NCBI GenBank assembly: GCA_947652605.1 | Contig: OX393581.1 | Coordinates: 28,266,788-28,330,787, forward strand | Direction of reading: 5' to 3' | DNA: 64,000 bases | Origin: Elmis aenea | Taxonomy: Eukaryota > Arthropoda > Insecta > Coleoptera > Elmidae | Shown here: positions 11,151-23,400 of the stretch, piece after piece | How the letters are laid out: every line of letters starts with the position of its first letter | Position numbering within the stretch: position 1 is the first letter of the stretch | The notes under the pieces: model-generated | What the model was told of the DNA's origin: nothing | The model's input: only the letters and a program-made list of their open reading frames with translations | The model's database searches: none | Position numbers and translations under genes: made by a program

Positions 11151-12155
11151 GAGGGCCGGTTTTACCATGAGACGAATCTAGGCGATTGCTTAGGGGCGCC
11201 AATCTTACTCAAAGAAAAACAAAATGATAAATTTGAAAAAATGTTAACGGTTGCGGGAAACCTTGCTGAGGTCTAAGGTGTAATCCTTAATTTTGAACAA
11301 GAAAGAGTCGACTTAAAAAAAAAAACAATTTGTGTATGAAGCAGATGAGGAAATCTTAACGGATTTTAAACAAAAATTTAAATAGACTTTTATTTTTCAA
11401 TTTTTGATAAAGCAACTGCATGTATAGAGCAAAAATTTAAGCATTTATCTAAAAAAAATTTAATTTTTTTTTTTTTTAAATAGCTATACAATATTAATTT
11501 AATAAATACTTCAGCGCAACTGCTTAAAACATGTTTGACATTGTAAAATTATTTAAAACATGATATTTTAAGAACTATTGACGCAATGTACGTACTTAAT
11601 TACGAATAATAGCAAGGGGAAAAATATTTAGAAAGTAATGTACCAAGTATGTTTACTGTGAGAATTTTGTAATACTGTCAGTATCGGTAGCAAGTTCAGA
11701 AAAGAGTTTATTTAAATGAAAACTTACAGAACCGTACACTCGCTATACCATGTATCAGGGACGACTCATTTTTCTAGGAATAATTTATCTATAGAGCATG
11801 AAATTGCATCTACAATCGATATAAATGAATTAATTAACAACTTTGCCCACACAAAAGCCCGAAAAATTAATGATTCTTTATTTTGGTATTTCAGACGTAA
11901 AAATATTCGATGTAGAAATAACCATCTACGGGATATACCTATACAAATATATTAGTGTTTATTAATAAAAAATTATTTAAACATGTATAAGAATTTTAAT
12001 TTTTTAAATGTAAACATGTTTTTGGGGATTTACCCGCGTTAAAATTTGTTCATTTGCTGCTAGACGTTTGGGTGAATTCCCAAAAATATATTACATTATA
12101 GGGGCGCCCAAATTTTCTTTGCTCAGGGGCGTCAGATACACTTGCGTCGGCCCTG
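11151..12155 (+). mobile_element. hAT element, family A copy 2 (opposite orientation)
   Basis: This is the same family as 4649-5702, inverted. The left end GAGGGCCGGTTTTACCATGA (11151) matches the right end of copy 1, and the right end GCGTCGGCCCTG (to 12155) matches its left end. The hairpin AAACATGTTTTTGGGGATTT (12012-12031) is shared. The flanks AATATTAA and ATTATAAA are similar but not identical, so this copy is older than copy 1. A transposase C-terminal remnant lies on the plus strand. Confidence 0.85.
11716..11955 (+). pseudogene. hAT transposase C-terminal remnant, copy 2
   Basis: This is a 79-codon frame whose segments YRTVHSLYHVSGTTHFSRN and EIASTIDINEL line up with the minus-strand remnant in copy 1 (YRNVHSLYDVSRTTHLSRN, EIASLIDINEL). 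Five extra residues and many substitutions separate them. The upstream VASSE-like segment falls in a different frame here. Like copy 1 it lacks the zinc finger and catalytic domain and cannot be functional. Confidence 0.65.
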
Positions 12156-12324
12156 ATTATAAAAGTTTTTTGCTGCTTACCTAATATTTGATTATTTATT
12201 AGTGCAAACATATCAAATTATTGGTGAATGCGCTGGGCCTAACTAAATTGTTTTACATATTGTTACAGGTACTTAGTTATAGTGTGATACATGTCAACAC
12301 TAGAGACCTTATAGGCCCACATCT

Positions 12325-12545
12325 TGAAAAGTGTTTTTCATTATTTTCTGTCCCTAATCATTTCTTTTCAGCCTCGTATTGGTAATCCTTTTAAATTCGT
12401 CTTCATCGTCTCCAGCCACTTCCACATAAGTCGTATTCTCTTTGTTTTAGTTTCACCATTACTTTCCATTAGAGTTTTTGTAAAGGTACTATTTGGCAAG
12501 TGGATAACAAGGCCTACCCAACTTAATATTTGTAATTTGTAATAT
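12325..12545 (-). pseudogene. LINE C-terminal fragment, degenerate
   Basis: Read on the minus strand, the segment gives SWVGLVIHLPNSTFTKTLME, then a basic linker and RLMWKWLETMKTNLKGL. This follows the usual C-terminal pattern after the reverse transcriptase of RTE-like and related LINEs: RWLGH, then a short helix, then a G/R-rich linker, then RW...D(V/L). The glycine-arginine-proline linker is eroded to GETKTKRI. There is no reverse transcriptase upstream on the minus strand, so this is a short broken piece. Confidence 0.5.
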
Positions 12546-15500
12546 TGTTAATTCCGGTTTTATTCCACATTTTTTACTTTCATGTTGCTCTTCTTCTCCA
12601 CGGTTTAAAAAGTTCTTTAAAACTGTATGCCTAATTAGTACGTTATTTAGTTTTGGTTATAATACACCGGATATTTTTTATATTAAGCAATTTGCCAGTT
12701 TTCTTGATTATTTATCTGAAGTAAACTAAAATTTTAAAATATGTTGAGCTAGTTTTAGGTATGTGTTTATGCTCTTTTAACCTTTATGCCACATTTATCT
12801 ATTTTTAATTTAACTTGTATTCATAACGGCGGCTAGACGCTATACATAATTTTTATAACCAATTATCAAGACAGCTTATATGCATAAGCAATTTATTTAA
12901 ATTATGGTTTTGTTAAAATGGTAACTTTCGTATTACTTTGCCTGGCGTTTTAAAACATTGCTCTTGGTTTTACGATCGTTGTTAATTAATATAAAGTTTT
13001 ATTTATAATTTTACCGGAAGTGTTAGAATATAGCTAACTAAGCTTGTGTGAGTGAATTTTGCTTTTATTTCGTTAAAATTATTTCGTTTAAAAAATTATT
13101 TATATAATGAAGTATATTTTGGCAGTAAAAAAACCGTTTCACAATACAATTAATGTCGTTCAATACGTTTTTAAAATACCTTTTTATTTTAAGGTACAAT
13201 AGAGGCGTGCTCTTGCGTAATCTCAGTAATGATAGCATTCGATAGATGGCGATTGTACGTGATGAAATATCCATCAAACGACGTAGCCATTGGATCACAT
13301 GTCATTGAATGATATATAGTCGGACCAAATGTTTGCGAGATTTTCTTTTCTTGGAAGAACCCAACAAATACTTATTTTAAAACTATTTAGATAACTTTTT
13401 AAAGGTGACCTGTAACTAATATTTTCTTAATACTTAACATCCATTGACAAAGAATAAATATGCGTAATTTCTAGGGATAAAAAGGTCTTATTACATTACA
13501 CAACTTTTAATTAATTGAAGCTCGAGAACCGAATAACCTTTTACTGATAAAGGGCAAGGCAACAACCAACAAGTATTGCAAAACTAGATTTTAAACATTC
13601 TATTGTAAAAAAAGTACTACACTCAAATACAATTTGCTATAAAATAACTATAAGTGCAGAAAATGGTATTACTGAACCCTTAAACTTTAATCCAATAAAA
13701 ATCAACGTAAGATTTGCTATACGGTTTCTGCTTTTAATTGTCTTAATAGTCTATACATTTCACAATTTTAATTCACTATTATGTGCAACGTAAATACTTT
13801 GTTTGCTGTTTTTCCTTACAATATTTTTCATTGATCATTTTATGCGATACATTTACTTATTATTGCACATAATTTTTTAAGCTCATCAGCAATTATTTTT
13901 AATACAAGGTTATTTGATTCTTACGTCTCTTACAATTTTATAACATTGAATTTGAAGGCCAATCTGTGTTTCTGTTACTTTATTTAACTATCATTATACG
14001 ATGTAATTACTAGTTTTAACAATACCTGAAGTTGATTTAATAATTCTTAAATATTTACGGTAAATTTTAAAATATCTGAAAGTAGAGTAATCTTACATGT
14101 TCTTGTTGCCGTAGTGAACTTCCTCAATTTGCTGGTTGATGATAAATTTGTTCCTGCCATCGATTTTATAAATAATGTATCAAGATATCTACAGCAAGTG
14201 TTTGAAGTGTTATAACTTTATTAGGAGTACTCGGGACTTCTTATCAGATAATATATAAAATTCAGTTAATCAACAAAGATTCTATCAGTTTAAACAAACA
14301 CTTCTTTTATGCTTAATATAATAGTATGAGGGATTATTTTTTGAATAAGGGAAAGCTACTTCAATATTTATATTATTTGCATTAAAACTTAATTTCCATA
14401 CCAAGTGCAGGTTATCTCCGATACCACCGATAACCACCAATAAAAAATAAAACTAATTACATTTTTTCGTCATTAAATTGTTTAGGAAAATTAAAACGCG
14501 CTAACGGGCAAAATGAAATAACATATTCTTCTAATTTTAGAAGTATATAACTACTTATTAATAAAATAAAAGTATAATCGTAGAAAGATTCCATTCGTTA
14601 CTAATTTATAAAATTAAAATGTATATCTTTCAATGAAATGTTAGCTTATTTCGCCTTAATATCAAATAGCAGCTCGTGAATGATTTAAGTTCCTAACCAA
14701 ACAAAATAAAGTGGATTGGAAGAAATTCAAATTGATACGTGGATGCGTTATGGAATGGGAACGATATTGACAGAATGATTTGTTACAAGCCAGAGGTAAC
14801 AAGAACTGACAGTCACTGATCCAATTTTTGTTCGTCCAGTGTGGTTAAATTAGATAATCCGGTGACGTCATCAACCCTGTTCTGATCAGATGCGTTGGCA
14901 CTTTCAAATCATATTGGTGACTAGCTTAACCAGTAGAACGATAATATGCTGTCAATCCAACTATGAATTTGGCAGTAAAACAATTACTTCGAAATCTGCC
15001 CGGGGATGAACCTCCGTCAACATTAGAAACTAATTTCCCTTACGTATCTGGTTTTACGGCATTCTATCTAGTTTTACGGTTTCATATTATAACGAAACTA
15101 TAATTTCAGTTTACAAGTATTCTTGTTATTAAAGTTAAAGCTTTATGTATGATTTTAATTGGTAATTATACTTTATAGGTTATATTTATAAATTTTGTAG
15201 GGGTTAAAATATTAAGAAAAGTGTTTTAAATATATTTTATTTAATATACAAGATATAGGTACTGTGTTTTTGGAATCATCTATTATAAATAAAACCCTCA
15301 AATGATGCCCTCTGCCTCGCTAATTCTTGCTCTTTTAAATGAATGGTTTTGTATAATCACTTCATTAGATAGTCCTTCAAAACTAATTGGGAGATTATTC
15401 TAGTATTCGAATTTCAGTATATCATTTTATTAAAGATCATTCTGAGGATTTCCATGGTTTGATAGCTAGTCTGAGTGTGAGCTGTACTTGAGACTAATCC

Positions 15501-16200
15501 ACCACAGTTTTCTGTTGCTCAACTAATGACCTATACAACACAACATAAAATCTTTGTTGCAAAATATCGACAATAGGCTTTTTTAACAATTGGCTTCTAG
15601 TTTGCATAATTAAATTCAATTACTTTAAGTCGCTCGTTTAATGTATATCTGCTCATCATTAATTTAAATAGATGTGCATGGTAGTCCCTCGGGCCTGTCT
15701 CACATATAATCAAATAGCAATAATTCTAGAACTGAAAAATTCATTAAAATGTCAGGTGGACATATTTTACTTCCATATGAATTTCGTTTTAAATTTTCAG
15801 GTATATTATATGCACTTAAGTATAACAAATTTCGAGCATGGTGAAAAATTAAGGCGCCAAAATAACTATCTTTAATTTTAAAGTTTTCAAATGCATATAA
15901 CGGCGTTGAAAACGCAGAACCTAACAGTTAAATAACATTTTAATGCTCTATTAACTATTAGTATTACCAACGAAATGTACCAAATTTTGAAACTTTTCTA
16001 TTAAAATTTGAAATGCGACATAAATGTATCTATAAAATGTAGTGTGATAAACTTACGTAGCACACGTCAATTTAATTGAGGGCAGGTGATTTTATAACGA
16101 TTTATTTTTAAGATAAAACATTATAGTCATCTAAACGCTTACTATTTTAAAATAAAATTCACATTTTGACTGAAACACTTAAAATTTTGAACTTCGCGCC
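12546..16200. other. 3.6 kb AT-rich sequence, nothing recognised
   Basis: This is the longest stretch without recognisable transposon ends. A few GC-richer patches (14750-15010) show no open frame longer than about 60 codons. It could hold intronic or regulatory sequence, but nothing in it can be named. Confidence 0.5.
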
Positions 16201-16468
16201 GTATTGTTATATTGGAGAGTGGGGTAAAGATTGTGTCTTTGGAATATAGCGTAGCACGCAGTAGTTGTATGGGAAATGTAAAGTTGTCAGTACTGGTGTA
16301 TTCACAGAACGGTGTATTTTGTTAAGTGCATGAGTGCAATAAACGGTGTATTGTAAAAACGAAATTACTACTTAGATCGACAACTCTAAAAATTAAACAA
16401 AGTATTGCTAGTGATATCAACGATTTGTTATAATAGCTGTTAGCATGGAGATATGGGACAAACTACAG
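16201..16468 (+). other. possible first exon ending in a splice donor
   Basis: A relatively GC-rich patch contains an initiator-like TCAGTA (16288) and then ATGGAGATATGGGACAAACT at 16445, which would encode MEIWDKLQ. It ends at CAG before GTATGC at 16469, a good donor match. An ATG exon of eight codons with a clean donor is the form of a 5' UTR plus start exon. No confirmed downstream partner exists. The only candidate acceptor exon I see is at 26931, and its best frame does not continue in the same phase. The call is inference and may be chance. Confidence 0.25.
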
Positions 16469-16746
16469 GTATGCACCTAAATATATTAATGATGTAAATT
16501 TCAAATTTTCTTTTTCATAAAAATATAAATTTAAAGTAAATCCTTAAATAGCCTTATCCAACTAATATGCAAACGCTCTAAACCAATAATTGTAAAACTC
16601 AAAAGGCCTTAATGAGTGCACCTTGTAGACCTTTTTAGGAATTGGTAAAATTTGATTGTTTAATGTTGGTTACGCTGAAGTATGCACTGTTAGAACGTTA
16701 AATTAGCGCTAACGTTACGGTGATACAGCACGTGCTAGGTGACTGT

Positions 16747-16764
16747 TTTGTGTGTGTGTGTGTA
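16747..16764 (+). repeat. (TG)n microsatellite
   Basis: Short dinucleotide run of about eight units in otherwise unique sequence. Confidence 0.8.
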
Positions 16765-16945
16765 TAGCTACATCATTTACAAAATATAAAATGTACAAGG
16801 TATTGTATTTTAATTCTATTTGCTGTTTACATAGTCTTAAGTGCTGACACGTCGAATATATAGAAAATTGCGATTAATGGTAGTATATTCTGTAGCAACT
16901 ATTGTCCAATTTACAACGGTTCGCTACTCCTGTTTACCGAATAAC

Positions 16946-17274
16946 CATTGGCGTAGTTAGCCCCGAGGGCCAGGGGGGGCTGCAGCCCCAGGTGACTGAG
17001 GCTGTGAGCTAAAAAAAAAAAGAAAAAGGTCCTCGCTTTTGAACTTTTGTTGAATCCGGGCCCAATTCTGCTTAATATTAAGACAATTTAAAAAATAATG
17101 CTAGATTGGTGCTAATCTATAGGTCGAAATTCAACTTTCTGTTTATTTAACAGAATACGGTTTCAATTAGGTTTGGTGTTTTGTTTAAATGTTTTGTGTT
17201 TTTTGGCCAGGGGGGGCTAATGAGAGCTCAGGGGGGGCTTAGCACCCCCTGGTCCCCCCCTAACTACGCCAATG
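16946..17274. mobile_element. 329-bp hAT-like MITE with perfect target duplication
   Basis: Ends are CATTGGCGTAGTTAG (16946) and the inverse CTAACTACGCCAATG (to 17274). The 8-bp duplication CGAATAAC is perfect at 16938-16945 and 17275-17282. Subterminal G-rich blocks (CCAGGGGGGGCT) occur near both ends in opposite arrangement. There is no coding capacity. The exact ends and duplication imply a fairly recent insertion. Confidence 0.92.
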
Positions 17275-17396
17275 CGAATAACACCAACATAGAAATATTT
17301 ACACCACAGTTGATAAAACGGTGGCGTAGCAATAGGATGATACCGTCATTTGACTTATGAGTTTTAGTTGCTTGTTTATATAGTGCGTAACGCACT

Positions 17397-17635
17397 GTGC
17401 GTTAGTGCAATACCGCCCACCTAAGACATTATTCTGGATATTTTTAAAATATCTGGTCAGAGATTAAAAATAAAAATATTAGCTGCAAACAAAAACTATA
17501 TTCTTCAATAATCACAGACACGACCCTTGGCTAATAAAAAATAAAATAAATGTTGCAAAGCGGGAAATTCAAACAGGCGATATTTAAGACCGGGCGGTAT
17601 TACCCTTCAGACCGGGCGGTATTACCCTAACACAC
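17397..17635. mobile_element. 239-bp MITE with duplicated right terminal repeat
   Basis: The left end GTGCGTTAGTGCAATACCGC (17397) is the inverse of CGGTATTACCCTAACACAC at the right end (to 17635). The right repeat is preceded by a second copy of ACCGGGCGGTATTACCCT (17589-17606), giving a 21-23 bp tandem pair. I found no target duplication, so the superfamily is open. Confidence 0.6.
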
Positions 17636-17972
17636 CTTATAATTTTTTCCATAGCTTGATGAGCGAACGGAAAATACGATTTTTCTTGATTTTTTTTACT
17701 TACTTATTTGAATAGATATGTTAAGTGATATTCCAGTGGAAAGAAAAGAAAGCACATTTAACTATTCCAAAGCCAATAAGAAAGCCATAAGAAAAAATGA
17801 AATTAGGAGTAATATCTCAAAAATTGGATAGTGATAAAAAAATCTAAAATAATAGTTACATTCTGTATTAAAAAAAATACAAAGTACCTCAAAAAAGTAC
17901 TAATACATTTAATTTTATGGTTATGGCAAAAAAAGTTATGAGGGAAAAATTTCACATTTTCATAATTTTTGC

Positions 17973-18676
17973 TATACAGGGTGTCATTAGTGAGAGTTCG
18001 GTCGATTGTGGCTAAACGGTTTGAGATAGAAAGTTGATTCAATCGGTATTTTATACAGTTCTTTCTTCCAAACACGATAAAAATATTTTGACATATACAG
18101 GGTGAGTCACCTCTCTGGAACCAATAGCAACTTTTATATTTCAAATACAACACCCCATTTTTTATTTAATATTCTTGACCGCCTTCATTTTAGCTTTACA
18201 TCGATATAAAATAGTACAGGTTTTTATGCGGCCTTGTCACTAAAAAAAAATAATTTTCAAAATTGTTCAAGGTTCTAAATCTTTATTTAAAAAATTCTCG
18301 TGACGTCATTTTTTGAAGCACAGAGTTGTAATTTGGTAAGGACACGCATAAAACATTGCTCTATTAGCTCGATACGAAAAAGTTTGAATCACGCATACAG
18401 GGGCGTTCATAAATATTATCCATAATTTTCATAAGCTCGTAACTCAATTTTTTCAAAGCAAACCTCTAAATTTTTTATGTCATTGAATGCGTCTTTAAGG
18501 GAGCTTCATTTTTTGTCAAGTTTGTCCTATACCCAAAACTCATACTTTTCGAGATATTCGACATTTTTTCTTCTTATCGTTATTGAAGCAAATCAAATAG
18601 AGTTCCGTGGAAATAGAAAAAACTGTGTGTAAGCGAGATCCCCAAGCTGGAAATACTATCTGGGACACCCTGTGTA
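17973..18676. mobile_element. TACAGGGTGTC element, family B copy 1 (about 704 bp)
   Basis: The left end is TATACAGGGTGTCATTAG (17973). The right end is GGGACACCCTGTGTA (to 18676), giving inverted ACAGGGTGTC termini. A second internal terminus, TATACAGGGTGAGTCACC (18095), suggests a composite or nested origin. Most of the element recurs in inverted orientation at 21790-22444. There are no coding frames with known motifs. Confidence 0.75.
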
Positions 18677-19180
18677 AAAATTTACATAATGTGGTGCAAA
18701 AAATGTTTCTTTGCAAAGTGCATAAACGATATCAAATTCACAATTTTAACTTGTTTGATGTACATATCCTAATTGTTGTTAATTCGTTCTTTTTAAACTT
18801 TTTATGTTAGATTTTTTGCCACTGCATTAGTAAAGATCAGATAGTTATTTATAGTTAAGTAAAGCATTATGTTCGTTATTCTATATACGTATTTAGTTTT
18901 GAAAACAAAACAGCATCTGAGATTCACTCTCGTTATAGTATACATATTTTGGTATAAATGAGATGGTGCTGAGCCGTAATTGATGAGAAGCCTCTATACA
19001 CAGTTAGATCCATTGTGGATCCTAAACAATAGCCGCTATAAGATTTCGAAGTTACATTACAAATACGTACATTGCTTTCTCTGCTTTTGTACCAGCCTAT
19101 TATCCAATAACGTATAATATATAGAATACAATTGGATGCTCCATTTTAGTTAAATTAGATTTATCGTTTGATGCTACCGA
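18677..19180. other. AT-rich sequence, nothing recognised
   Basis: No element ends or frames are visible. Confidence 0.5.
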
Positions 19181-19297
19181 TATACAGGGTGTCCCAGTAA
19201 AACTCTTAAGCTCTGTTACTTCTTTATTTTAGAGACGCAACTTTGGTGTTTTATACAAAATATTTAGATAGGTATTTAAGTATGTTATAAGATTTTA
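19181..19297. mobile_element. left end of a TACAGGGTGTCCC element, interrupted
   Basis: TATACAGGGTGTCCCAG begins at 19181, identical in form to other TACAGGG ends. Its continuation is split by the hAT element at 19306-19848 and appears to resume after 19856. No matching right end was found, so the full extent is unknown. Confidence 0.5.
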
Positions 19298-19305
19298 CTT
19301 GAAAT

Positions 19306-19848
19306 CAGGGGTTTGGAGCGGAGTGCGGAGCAGTGGAGCAATGGGTTTTTGCCCGGAGCGGGAGCGGAGCCCGGAGCAAATAATTTTGATTGCTCCACTG
19401 CTCCACTTTACTATTATAAACTACAATTTTTTTTTATAAATTATTATCATGGGTATAGTATTTAATAAAATTATAAATAAACTAAACTTGATTTTTTTGA
19501 AGTAAAATTATTATCTGTAATGTAACTTTTCTAAATATTAATTTTCATTATTTTGTATTTGAATTTTGAAAAATTTTAAAGAACTTTTTTTTCTTTTTTT
19601 AACTTTTGAAGATCAATAATTTGTTCATTTATTTAACTTCACTTGTTTCTTAGGGTCAAATATTGTAATTTTTGGTCCATTTCCACATATCTCATAAAAT
19701 TTTAGTTTTGTTTTAAAAAACAAATTTTTAAATAAAAAAACTTATTTTATTAATATTTGGAGAGCGGAGCGGAGCTGGAGCAGGCATCTTGATGCCGGAG
19801 CGGAGCTGGAGCGGAGCAACTAAAAAATTGGACTGCTCCAAACCCCTG
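19306..19848. mobile_element. hAT MITE, GGAGCGG simple-sequence family, copy 1
   Basis: Ends CAGGGGTTTGGAGCGG (19306) and the inverse GCTCCAAACCCCTG (to 19848) are flanked by the perfect 8-bp duplication CTTGAAAT (19298-19305 and 19849-19856). The terminal 70-100 bp at each end consist almost entirely of GGAGCGGAGC or GCTCC units. The middle (about 19400-19755) is AT-rich. The same family occurs at 52915-53293. Confidence 0.95.
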
Positions 19849-20457
19849 CTTGAAATCAATTACTTTTGGTGTCTTTGATTTTTAAGATTTTTTAATAGCA
19901 CCCTAAATTTTCAGTACGTTATCGAAACCTTCTTAAAATTTCTTATAGCATATACCGTAAAATTTCGCAAAATTTTGACTCAATGATGCCCTACTAAATT
20001 GGGCTGCGTATAAAACGCGTATACTAAAAAAGTATTTTATTTTTTATGTTACGTGCTACGTTTTTTATATAAAAGAAGCAAAAACTTTAGCCAAACCAGC
20101 ATAAAAAATTTGAGAACTGTAGAAAGTAGTGAAAAGTTATTCGTTTATTAAATTGTATTTGTTTTATGGAAAAAATTTTGAGTAACTTCAAATCTGATGG
20201 GTTTATTAAGAAAAAGTACTATTTTGAACGAAAAACATGTGCTATTATTGGTGATGAATCATGCTTAGGAAATACGAATCAACTTTAAAACCAGCTTTCT
20301 TCAGCATATCTCTGAATAAAATAATTTTATTTGAATACATTGTTAAAACAGTTCTTAGTAGTGGTAGAATTCAAACCATATAATAGCGTTAACGTTGACA
20401 GGTTTGTGACATAATTAAAATCAAATTTTCTGTCTTGTTTTTAGTTGGTTTGTGTGT

Positions 20458-21192
20458 TAGGGCCGGCGCAAGGGTATCTGGCGCCCCTAGGCAAAGAAAA
20501 TTTGGGCACCCCCCCCCCTGTATATTGTCTAAATGTGCGTATGTGTCTATAAAGGGTAGTTCATAAATATTTCAAAAAAGCTTCGGGAAGTAATTTCTTA
20601 TCAAAGGTTAAGAAAATGCTTTCATATTTTTTTCCCTAAAACGTCTTATTTCGGACTTACACCCCCATGAAGGGGAACGGTGAAAGTAGGTTTTCATTTT
20701 ATTTATCAAATTTGAAGATATGTGTAGAAAAATCACTTAAGGTAACTGTTTTTTTATTATTAAAAGATTGTCCACAGATGAATATTTTCAATGATCTCCC
20801 ACCGTCACAATGGGCTGAAAAGTGTGACCCTTATTGGTTTTTTGTTCAGAACATTTTGGAGTATAGAAAAAATATCCAATATATTTTTTTAAATTTTCAT
20901 TTATTTAAAACTCTTTAATTTTTCCCGCAAAACCTACAGTTTTTAAGTAAAAAGACCTTTATACGATATGATACAAATTACCTCCCGAAGTTTTTCGCAA
21001 TATTTATTAATCACTGGCATATTTATGAAAATAGTACTGTCATAAGCATTTGAATTTTTTCAAAAATTAAATAACGTGAATACATTTGTATACGTATTTT
21101 TTATGTATATTATTTTAAACTTTTTTATGCGGAAATCTGGCGCCCCTAAGCAATTGCCTAGACTCGCTTAATGGTAGGTAAAACTGTCCCTG
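20458..21192. mobile_element. hAT family A copy 3 with a nested insertion
   Basis: The left part TAGGGCCGGCGCAAGGG (20458, first base T instead of C) and GGCGCCCCTAGGCAAAGAAA match the left end of copy 1. GGCGCCCCTAAGCAATTGCC and AAAACTGTCCCTG (to 21192) match its right end. The transposase remnant is gone, and the middle is occupied by a different repeat (20549-21024). Both flanks are TG-rich, which blurs the target duplication. Confidence 0.8.
20549..21024. mobile_element. family C element nested in hAT copy 3
   Basis: It starts at about 20549 (ATAAAGGGTAGTTCATAAAT) and ends near 21024. Internal blocks match 46780-47729: TTACACCCCCATGAAGGGGA (20659-20678), ATCTCCCAC at 20793-20801, and GGGCTGAAAAGTG with TTGGTTTTTTG. 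The copy at 46780 is a full palindrome; this one is about half its length, so one arm is shortened. Plus-strand frame 20667-20918 is inside it and is not a gene. Confidence 0.7.
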
Positions 21193-21523
21193 CGTGTTGT
21201 GTGTGTCAGTGTGTCTTATGAAACATAAGGTCCTTTTACTGTATATTTGTATGAAAACTTTTGCTGCAAAACATTATGTTTATTACACTTCTCTAAATCG
21301 TTAATTTAATGTCTTACATAAATCATATACTTAAAAAATCCTAATATCGTTGGTGTTTCGTTATTTTATTGTGTGTGCGATCAATGTAAATAATATCTTG
21401 TTAGTTTTCATTTAGCCCAATTTAGTATTAAAATGCTAAATGTAACGTAGTGATATCGGTTTGCCACATTGATCAGTTATTTATTCTCTCAATGAAAGTA
21501 AACAAAAATTCTGTTTTTGTTTA
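21193..21523. other. AT-rich sequence, nothing recognised
   Basis: Short TG-rich stretches follow the hAT element; nothing else is recognisable. Confidence 0.5.
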
Positions 21524-21531
21524 GTTTTGTA

Positions 21532-22707
21532 CAAGTGATTTTTTAAAAAAAATCATCGATTTAAATCAAGTGATTTTTTTAATAAAATCATCAATTTAAA
21601 TCACTGATTACATGAGTAGCTACAATAAAATATTTATAATAAAACAAAATTTTATTACTATTAGTAATGAAATACACGAAATGGTGAATAAACCATATCA
21701 ATTTGCTCTTGTAAAGTAAAATTCATTGTGGAAATGCAATAATTCAAGAAATAAATGACAAGTTTTTGACGTTAGTGAAGTGATCAGTCAGTTTTTTCGA
21801 TTTCCACGGCACTCTATTTGCTTCAATAACGATTAGAAGAAAAATGTCGAATATCTCGAAAAGTATGAGTTTGGGGTATAGGACATACCTCACAAAAAAT
21901 GAGGCTCTCTTAAAGACGACTTCGATGACAAGAAAATACAGGGGTTTGCATTTGAAAAATTCGAGTTACGAGCTTTTGAAAACAATGGAAGTTGCCACCG
22001 ATTTATGAACACCCCTGTATGCGTGATTCAATTTTTTTTATATCGAGCGAATAGAGCAATGTTTTCTGCATGTCCATACCAAATTACAACTCTGTACTTC
22101 GAAAATTAACTTCAGGAAATTTTTTTAATAAAGACTTAAAACCTGGAAAAATTATAAAACCTTTTATTTTTTTAGTGACAACGCCGCATAAAAACCTGTA
22201 GTATTTTATATTGATGTAAAGCTAAAATTAAGGCGGTAAAAAATATTAAATAAAAAATGGGGTGTTGTATTTAAAATATAAAAGTTGCTATTAGTTCCAG
22301 AGAGGTGACTCACCCTGTATATTTGAAAATATTTTTATCGTGTTCGGAAGAAAAAACTGTATGAAATAGCGTTTAAATCAACGTTCTATCTCAAATTGTT
22401 TAGCCACAATCAACCGATCCCGCTCTTATGACTCACCCTGTATATAATTAATTAAACATCACTATTTAGCTCTGATTTTTTCAAAATTCTTAATCTTTAT
22501 ATTTGATTTTTCATTTTAACAAAAATTCAACACTGAATTAAATATATTGGTTATTAAATATATTAGCACAAAACAGAAATAGCATGTGAATATGTAACCA
22601 AATTCGATAATATGATACATTTGATTAAAATCAAAAAAATCTGATTTAAATCAAATAAATCGATTTTTTAAATTTTTTTTAAAAAATCATGATTTTTATC
22701 CACCCTG
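21532..22707. mobile_element. hAT MITE, AAATC simple-sequence family, with nested insertion
   Basis: The right end is TTTTTATCCACCCTG (to 22707). The left end at 21532 is eroded (CAAGTGATTTTTTAAAA). The flanks GTTTTGTA (21524-21531) and GTTTTATA (22708-22715) agree at seven of eight bases. Both ends consist of repeated ATTTAAATCA, AAATC and GATTT words. A family B element (21790-22444) is inserted in the middle. Confidence 0.8.
21790..22444. mobile_element. family B copy 2, inverted and truncated
   Basis: This is the reverse complement of 17973-18676 over about 650 bp. Its right end is CACCCTGTATA (to 22444). Its left edge starts inside the element near TTTCCACGGCACTC, so the GGGACACCCTGTG terminus present in copy 1 is missing. 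Shared blocks include CCAGAGAGGTGACTCACCCT (22299-22318). Confidence 0.8.
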
Positions 22708-22715
22708 GTTTTATA

Positions 22716-23400
22716 TATTAATTAATATTAAAATTTAAATACCAACTGACATGTGAGAACTAGTGATTTATTTGATGTAACCGGTTGTGCTTAAGGGATG
22801 TTAAGCACTGTTGGCCCTTAAGCCCTATAAACCCCGATAAAATGGATAAGATAATACTGACACCTGTAAACGAAAACATTGAAAATATCTTATATTCGTA
22901 AAGTAGCTTTGATCGGCAGTAGAAGCAAGTAACTAGATATGAGCTACATAGGTAACAAGAGTGACAACATTGACATTATATTACGTTCGAAAAGCAGTAG
23001 GTGAAATGAAATCTAAAAAAAGTAACATCACATATCTACTATTACAGACATATCTGACATTTTATTAAAGATTCCCAACAGGTACCGGAGATCTAAAACG
23101 ATCCGTAACATCCGTTGCCTTAAGATACGCGATGCCCTAAGCAACTGCCCCCTGGTGCCGGAATCAATCAAAAGATGCATATAAGGAGTCGCGCTAGTCG
23201 ACTAGAATACTGATAAGAGAAGAGGTTAGCGCGGGACGCGTCTTTGCGTTTTTAAATAATCCCAAGTTTGGCTGCTTAAAAGATGTCACATCGTTTGATG
23301 TATGTATTATAGCCATTCGCGTGTCAACGATTTCACTTGCTTATCGCAAATTAAATAGAAGACGTGTTGGGGAAATACGTAGAATCGTTATAAGGGGGTT
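22716..23400. other. sequence with no recognised feature
   Basis: Somewhat less AT-rich than average around 23050-23250, but without an open frame or element end that I recognise. Confidence 0.5.

Noticed and set aside
19306..19848. GGAGCGG-rich tract as a CpG-island promoter
   Set aside because: It is bounded by hAT ends and an exact 8-bp duplication, and recurs at 52915-53293, so it is a mobile element.
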